In this document: one piece after another, positions 60,771 through 64,000 of the stretch
Layout of the letters: every line of letters starts with the position of its first letter
Numbering within the stretch: position 1 is the first letter of the stretch
From: Arthrobacter sp. Edens01
Lineage (GTDB): Bacteria; Actinomycetota; Actinomycetes; Actinomycetales; Micrococcaceae
Length of the DNA: 64,000 nt
Direction of reading: 5' to 3'
Assembly: GCF_001307035.1 (NCBI RefSeq)
Contig: NZ_LKIU01000005.1
Location: 1,288,300 to 1,352,299 of the forward strand
The notes under the pieces: model-generated
The model's database searches: none
Seen by the model: the letters and a program-made list of their open reading frames with translations, nothing else
Told to the model about the DNA's origin: nothing
Made by a program: the position numbers and the translations under genes

Positions 60771-62315
60771 ATGTTCCATAAGGAAGAGACCGGTTCCGCT
60801 TCTCCGTTAAGGGACCCCCGCGACCGGCGCCTCAGCCGGATCGCAGGGCCGTCCTCGCTGGTTATCTTCGGCGTGACCGGTGACCTGGCCCGCAAGAAAC
60901 TCATTCCTGCCGTGTACGACCTCGCCAACCGGGGACTGCTTCCGCCCAGTTTTTCGCTCGTTGGTTTTGGGCGCCGGGAATGGAGCGACTCGGACTTCGC
61001 CGGCTACGTCAAGGAAGCCGTGCAGGAGGGGTCCCGCACGGACTTCAGCGAAAACGTCTGGGAACAGCTGGTTGAAGGCATCCGCTTTGTCCAGGGCGGT
61101 TTCGACGACCACAAGGCATTCGACGCACTGCGCAGCACGCTTCAGGACCTGGATGAAAAGCGCGGTACGCGCGGCAACGTGGCGTTCTACCTTTCGGTAC
61201 CGCCCAAGAGCTTCGAACAGGTCTGCCAGCAGCTTTCAAGCCACGGCCTCGCGGATTCGTCCGGCGGCAGCTGGCGGCGGGTGGTCATCGAGAAACCGTT
61301 CGGCCACGACCTGCAGTCGGCCCGCGACCTCAACCACGTTGTCGAGTCCGTGTTCCCTGCCGATTCCGTCTTCCGGATAGACCACTATCTCGGCAAGGAA
61401 ACGGTCCAGAACATCCTGGCACTTCGCTTCGCCAACCAGTTGTTCGAACCCATCTGGAACGCGAACTACGTTGACCACGTCCAGATCACGATGGCTGAAG
61501 ACATCGGCATCGGCGGCAGGGCCGGTTATTACGACGGCGTTGGCGCGGCACGCGATGTCATCCAGAACCACCTGCTCCAGCTCCTGGCCCTGACCGCCAT
61601 GGAAGAGCCGATCTCCTTCAACGCCGGGCATTTGCGTGCGGAGAAGGAGAAGGTCCTGGCCGCGGTCCGGCTGCCCCAGGACCTTTCCCGGCATTCCGCC
61701 CGGGGACAGTACACCGGCGGATGGCAGGGCGGTGAGAAGGTCACCGGGTTTCTGGAGGAAGAAGGATTCAACCCTGAATCCAGGACTGAGACCTTCGCTG
61801 CCGTGCGCCTGGACATCAATACGCGCCGGTGGGCAGGGGTTCCCTTCTACCTGCGGGCAGGCAAACGTCTGGGCCGCAGGGTCACGGAAATCGCCGTCGT
61901 CTTCAAGCGCGCTCCGAATCTCTTGTTCCGCGACCACGCGGAGGACGACTTCGGCCAGAACGCCGTAGTGATCCGTGTCCAGCCAGATGAGGGCGCAACG
62001 ATTCGTTTCGGTTCAAAGGTGCCCGGGACCCAGATGGAAGTGCGGGATGTGTCGATGGACTTCGGCTATGGCCATTCCTTCACCGAATCCAGTCCCGAGG
62101 CATACGAACGCCTGATCCTGGACGTACTGCTGGGTGAGCCGCCGCTGTTCCCCCGGCACCAGGAAGTGGAGCTCTCCTGGAAGATCGTAGACCCCTTTGA
62201 AGAGTATTGGGCCTCCCTCGATGAACAGCCTGAACCCTATGCCCCGGGCAGCTGGGGACCCGCTTCTGCCGACGAACTGCTTGCCCGCGACGGAAGGACC
62301 TGGAGAAGGCCGTGA
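60771..62315 (+). CDS. zwf: Glucose-6-phosphate 1-dehydrogenase
   Basis: A 514-residue enzyme that starts the oxidative pentose phosphate pathway, reducing NADP+ to NADPH. The coenzyme motif VIFGVTGDLARKKLIPAVYD (near 32-51), VVIEKPFGHD near 177 and the catalytic RIDHYLGKETVQN near 202-214 are present. The stop overlaps the opcA GTG (GTGA) so the two are translated together. OpcA is needed for full G6PDH activity in cyanobacteria and is a likely partner here. Confidence 0.97.
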   Translation: MFHKEETGSASPLRDPRDRRLSRIAGPSSLVIFGVTGDLARKKLIPAVYDLANRGLLPPSFSLVGFGRREWSDSDFAGYVKEAVQEGSRTDFSENVWEQLVEGIRFVQGGFDDHKAFDALRSTLQDLDEKRGTRGNVAFYLSVPPKSFEQVCQQLSSHGLADSSGGSWRRVVIEKPFGHDLQSARDLNHVVESVFPADSVFRIDHYLGKETVQNILALRFANQLFEPIWNANYVDHVQITMAEDIGIGGRAGYYDGVGAARDVIQNHLLQLLALTAMEEPISFNAGHLRAEKEKVLAAVRLPQDLSRHSARGQYTGGWQGGEKVTGFLEEEGFNPESRTETFAAVRLDINTRRWAGVPFYLRAGKRLGRRVTEIAVVFKRAPNLLFRDHAEDDFGQNAVVIRVQPDEGATIRFGSKVPGTQMEVRDVSMDFGYGHSFTESSPEAYERLILDVLLGEPPLFPRHQEVELSWKIVDPFEEYWASLDEQPEPYAPGSWGPASADELLARDGRTWRRP

Positions 62316-63247
62316 TAGTTGACCTGCCGGACACCACCACCTCGAAGGTGTCCAAGAAGATCGTCGGTATGCGGGACAAGGGCGGTGTGGTTGCCCTGGG
62401 CCGTGTGCTGACACTGGTCGTGGTGACGGAGCCGGACTACGTCGAAGAAGCCATCGAGGCCGCCAACGATGCCAGCCGCGAACACCCCTGCCGCGTGATC
62501 GTACTTGCCGCCGGATCCCCGGATGAACCGTCCCGCCTCGACGCACAGATCCGCGTGGGGGGCGACGCCGGCGCGTCGGATGTGATCCTGCTGTACGGCT
62601 ACGGCGAGCTGGCTGCCGAAAGTGAGTCCCTGGTTTCGGCGCTGCTCCTGCCCGACGCACCGATTGTTGTCTGGTGGCCGCACGGGCTTCCGCATTCGGC
62701 CGCCTCCACCCCGCTTGGGCGCATTGCCCACCGCCGGATTACCGACGCCGCCAACGAACCAGACCCCAAGCAGGCCCTGCTGGACCTCAGCAAGACCTAT
62801 GCGGATGGAGACACGGACCTCAGCTGGACCCGGCTGACACACTGGCGAATCCAGCTGGCGGCTGTGCTCGAGCAGAACGGTGCAGACGGTATCCAGTCGA
62901 TCGTGGTGGAGGGTGCCTCTGATTCCGCCAGCACGTTCCTGCTCGCTGCGTGGCTTAAGCATGCCCTCAAGGTGCCCGTCGAGATTATTGAAGATCCGGC
63001 AGGCGCCGGGATCCGCAGGGTCCGCATAGAGCGGGACGGCGGAGCTCTTGAACTTCGCCGCCCAGAGGGCAGTACTGCATACCTGACCCAGCCGGGCCAG
63101 CCTGAACAGCGGATCGCCCTGCCGCTGCGTGGCCTGCACGAGTGCCTTGCAGAAGAGCTGCGGCGGCTGGACCCTGACGAAGTATTCGGAGAAGTACTAA
63201 CCCAGGGGCTGGCCGCGTGCCTGGCTCCGGAAGGGACCACCGCATGA
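62312..63247 (+). CDS. opcA: Glucose-6-phosphate dehydrogenase assembly protein OpcA
   Basis: A 311-residue protein of the OpcA family, an allosteric/assembly factor for Zwf first known from cyanobacteria and common in Actinobacteria next to zwf. Conserved features include the KVSKKIVGMRDKGGVVALGR start near 12-31, PCRVIVLAAG near 60, LPDAPIVVWWPHGLP near 111 and DLSWTRLTHWRIQLAAVLEQ near 168-187. GTG 62312 overlaps the zwf stop and the pgl ATG overlaps its stop (ATGA). Confidence 0.95.
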   Translation: MIVDLPDTTTSKVSKKIVGMRDKGGVVALGRVLTLVVVTEPDYVEEAIEAANDASREHPCRVIVLAAGSPDEPSRLDAQIRVGGDAGASDVILLYGYGELAAESESLVSALLLPDAPIVVWWPHGLPHSAASTPLGRIAHRRITDAANEPDPKQALLDLSKTYADGDTDLSWTRLTHWRIQLAAVLEQNGADGIQSIVVEGASDSASTFLLAAWLKHALKVPVEIIEDPAGAGIRRVRIERDGGALELRRPEGSTAYLTQPGQPEQRIALPLRGLHECLAEELRRLDPDEVFGEVLTQGLAACLAPEGTTA

Positions 63248-64000
63248 GGCACTCCCCCAAAGGCGTGACCATCCACCCGGATTTTGATGCGCTGGTTTCG
63301 GCCACCGCGGGACGGCTGATCACGAAACTCATCGACGTACAGAGCCGTCGGGGCGAGGCAACGGTTGTGCTCACCGGAGGCAGCGCCGGGGAGGCTGTCC
63401 TTGCATCGGTCGCCGCTGCACCGGCGCGGACGGCAGTTGACTGGAAGCGAGTCAACTTCTGGTGGGGAGACGAGCGTTTCGTAGCTCCCGATTCGCCCGA
63501 CCGGAACGCACTGGCGGCGCAGAAAGCCTTTCTCCTGCCCCTGGGCGCGGACCAGGACCGTGTGCACGAGGTGCCCTCGACGGCAGAAGCTGCCACGGTC
63601 GAAGAGGCTGCTGAAATCTATGCCGCTGAGCTGGAGCGGGCAGCGCAGAGCGAGGTACTGGCCGACGGATTTACTGAAGCGGATCCCCGTTTGCCCCGCT
63701 TTGATGTTCTGCTGCTTGGCGTCGGTCCTGATGCCCATGTTGCCTCACTCTTCCCGGAGATGGCGGGCATCCGCACTACGGGACAGACAACGGTAGCGGT
63801 TCGCAACTCCCCCAAGCCTCCGCCTGAGCGGGTCTCGCTGACGCTCGAAGCCATCAACTCGGCCGAGGAAGTCTGGCTGACGGTTGCCGGGGAAGACAAG
63901 GCCGGCGCTGTTGGCCTGGCACTGGCCGGTGCCGGTCCCGTTCAGGTTCCTGCAGCGGGGCCGCGCGGACAGCAAAAGACCCGCTGGCTCATCGATCAGG
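63244..64000 (+). CDS. pgl: 6-phosphogluconolactonase (3' end beyond window)
   Basis: Hydrolyses 6-phosphogluconolactone, the product of Zwf. 252 residues are in the window and the usual length is about 250-265, so only a few residues are missing. Visible are VVLTGGSAGEAVLA near residue 41, NFWWGDERFVAPDSPDRNAL near 71-90, and the catalytic LLLGVGPDAHVASLFPE near 156-172 (DAHVASLFP in place of DGHTASLFP). The ATG overlaps the opcA stop. Last gene seen of the pentose phosphate operon. Confidence 0.95.
   Translation, partial: MRHSPKGVTIHPDFDALVSATAGRLITKLIDVQSRRGEATVVLTGGSAGEAVLASVAAAPARTAVDWKRVNFWWGDERFVAPDSPDRNALAAQKAFLLPLGADQDRVHEVPSTAEAATVEEAAEIYAAELERAAQSEVLADGFTEADPRLPRFDVLLLGVGPDAHVASLFPEMAGIRTTGQTTVAVRNSPKPPPERVSLTLEAINSAEEVWLTVAGEDKAGAVGLALAGAGPVQVPAAGPRGQQKTRWLIDQ

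Noticed and set aside
1-64000. CRISPR arrays, insertion sequences, phage or integrase genes
   Set aside because: No regularly spaced repeats, terminal inverted repeats with transposase motifs, or phage-like gene clusters were seen.

Overview
The window is high-GC DNA (about 65% by eye) packed with genes on both strands. It looks like chromosomal core sequence from an actinobacterium of the Micrococcaceae, most likely Arthrobacter in the broad sense. Support comes from a mycothiol gene (mshC), actinobacterial GlgA and GlgC, a DUF3099 protein, a DUF5703 protein, a SufR-led suf operon, OpcA next to zwf, and a MaoC/FabG4/FadA block like the mycobacterial Rv0241c-Rv0244c locus. I saw no rRNA, insertion sequence, phage gene, CRISPR array or integrase. 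One tRNA (Leu, GAG) is present. Genes are cut at both window ends: an M50 protease on the left and 6-phosphogluconolactonase on the right.

Layout. 1-8 kb: M50 protease, HAD phosphatase, PAC2 protein, mshC, uppP, two small conserved proteins, an acyl-CoA-dehydrogenase-fold flavoprotein and an M20 peptidase. 8.2-13 kb: tRNA-Leu with its terminator, a CNNM/CorC-type membrane protein, an APC permease overlapping a universal stress protein, and kynureninase. 13-19.5 kb: a fatty-acid degradation unit, fadA-fabG4-maoC, divergent from a TetR regulator and an acyl-CoA-oxidase-like enzyme. 19.5-27.6 kb: divergent glgA/glgC, an unusual SDR with a zinc-knuckle-like segment, a Ca2+-type P-type ATPase and a YeiH-type transporter. 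27.7-34.9 kb: a membrane glycosyltransferase candidate, pepN, a cupin, a lipoate ligase, zinc-independent ribosomal protein L31 and a lipoprotein. 35-43.4 kb: rRNA/tRNA methyltransferase, TSUP transporter, ABC ATPase, serB, an SDR, fabG, DUF3099, a small Cys/His protein, SURF1 and an ABC-F ATPase. 43.5-45.6 kb: the biotin ECF transporter bioY-bioM-bioN. 45.7-50.6 kb: the iron-sulfur assembly operon sufR-B-D-C-T. 50.6-55.4 kb: an ABC-2 exporter and heme A synthase (ctaA), a low-GC S41-type lipoprotein, and heme O synthase (ctaB). 55.8-64 kb: the pentose phosphate operon tkt-tal-pgi-zwf-opcA-pgl.

How it fits together. The right third is respiratory and redox core: Fe-S assembly, heme O to heme A conversion, SURF1 for cytochrome oxidase, and NADPH production by the oxidative pentose phosphate branch. 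The middle is carbon storage (glycogen) and fatty-acid turnover. The left carries mycothiol and cell-wall lipid recycling.

The most striking non-coding pattern is a TANNNT hexamer placed 6-8 nt upstream of the start codon of at least twelve genes, most of which lack a clear Shine-Dalgarno sequence. This is the signature of leaderless transcripts. I found no clear novel multi-gene system. The best leads are the zinc-knuckle SDR, the paired imperfect palindromes before bioY, the paired palindromes between fadA and tetR, and the low-GC S41 lipoprotein between ctaA and ctaB.
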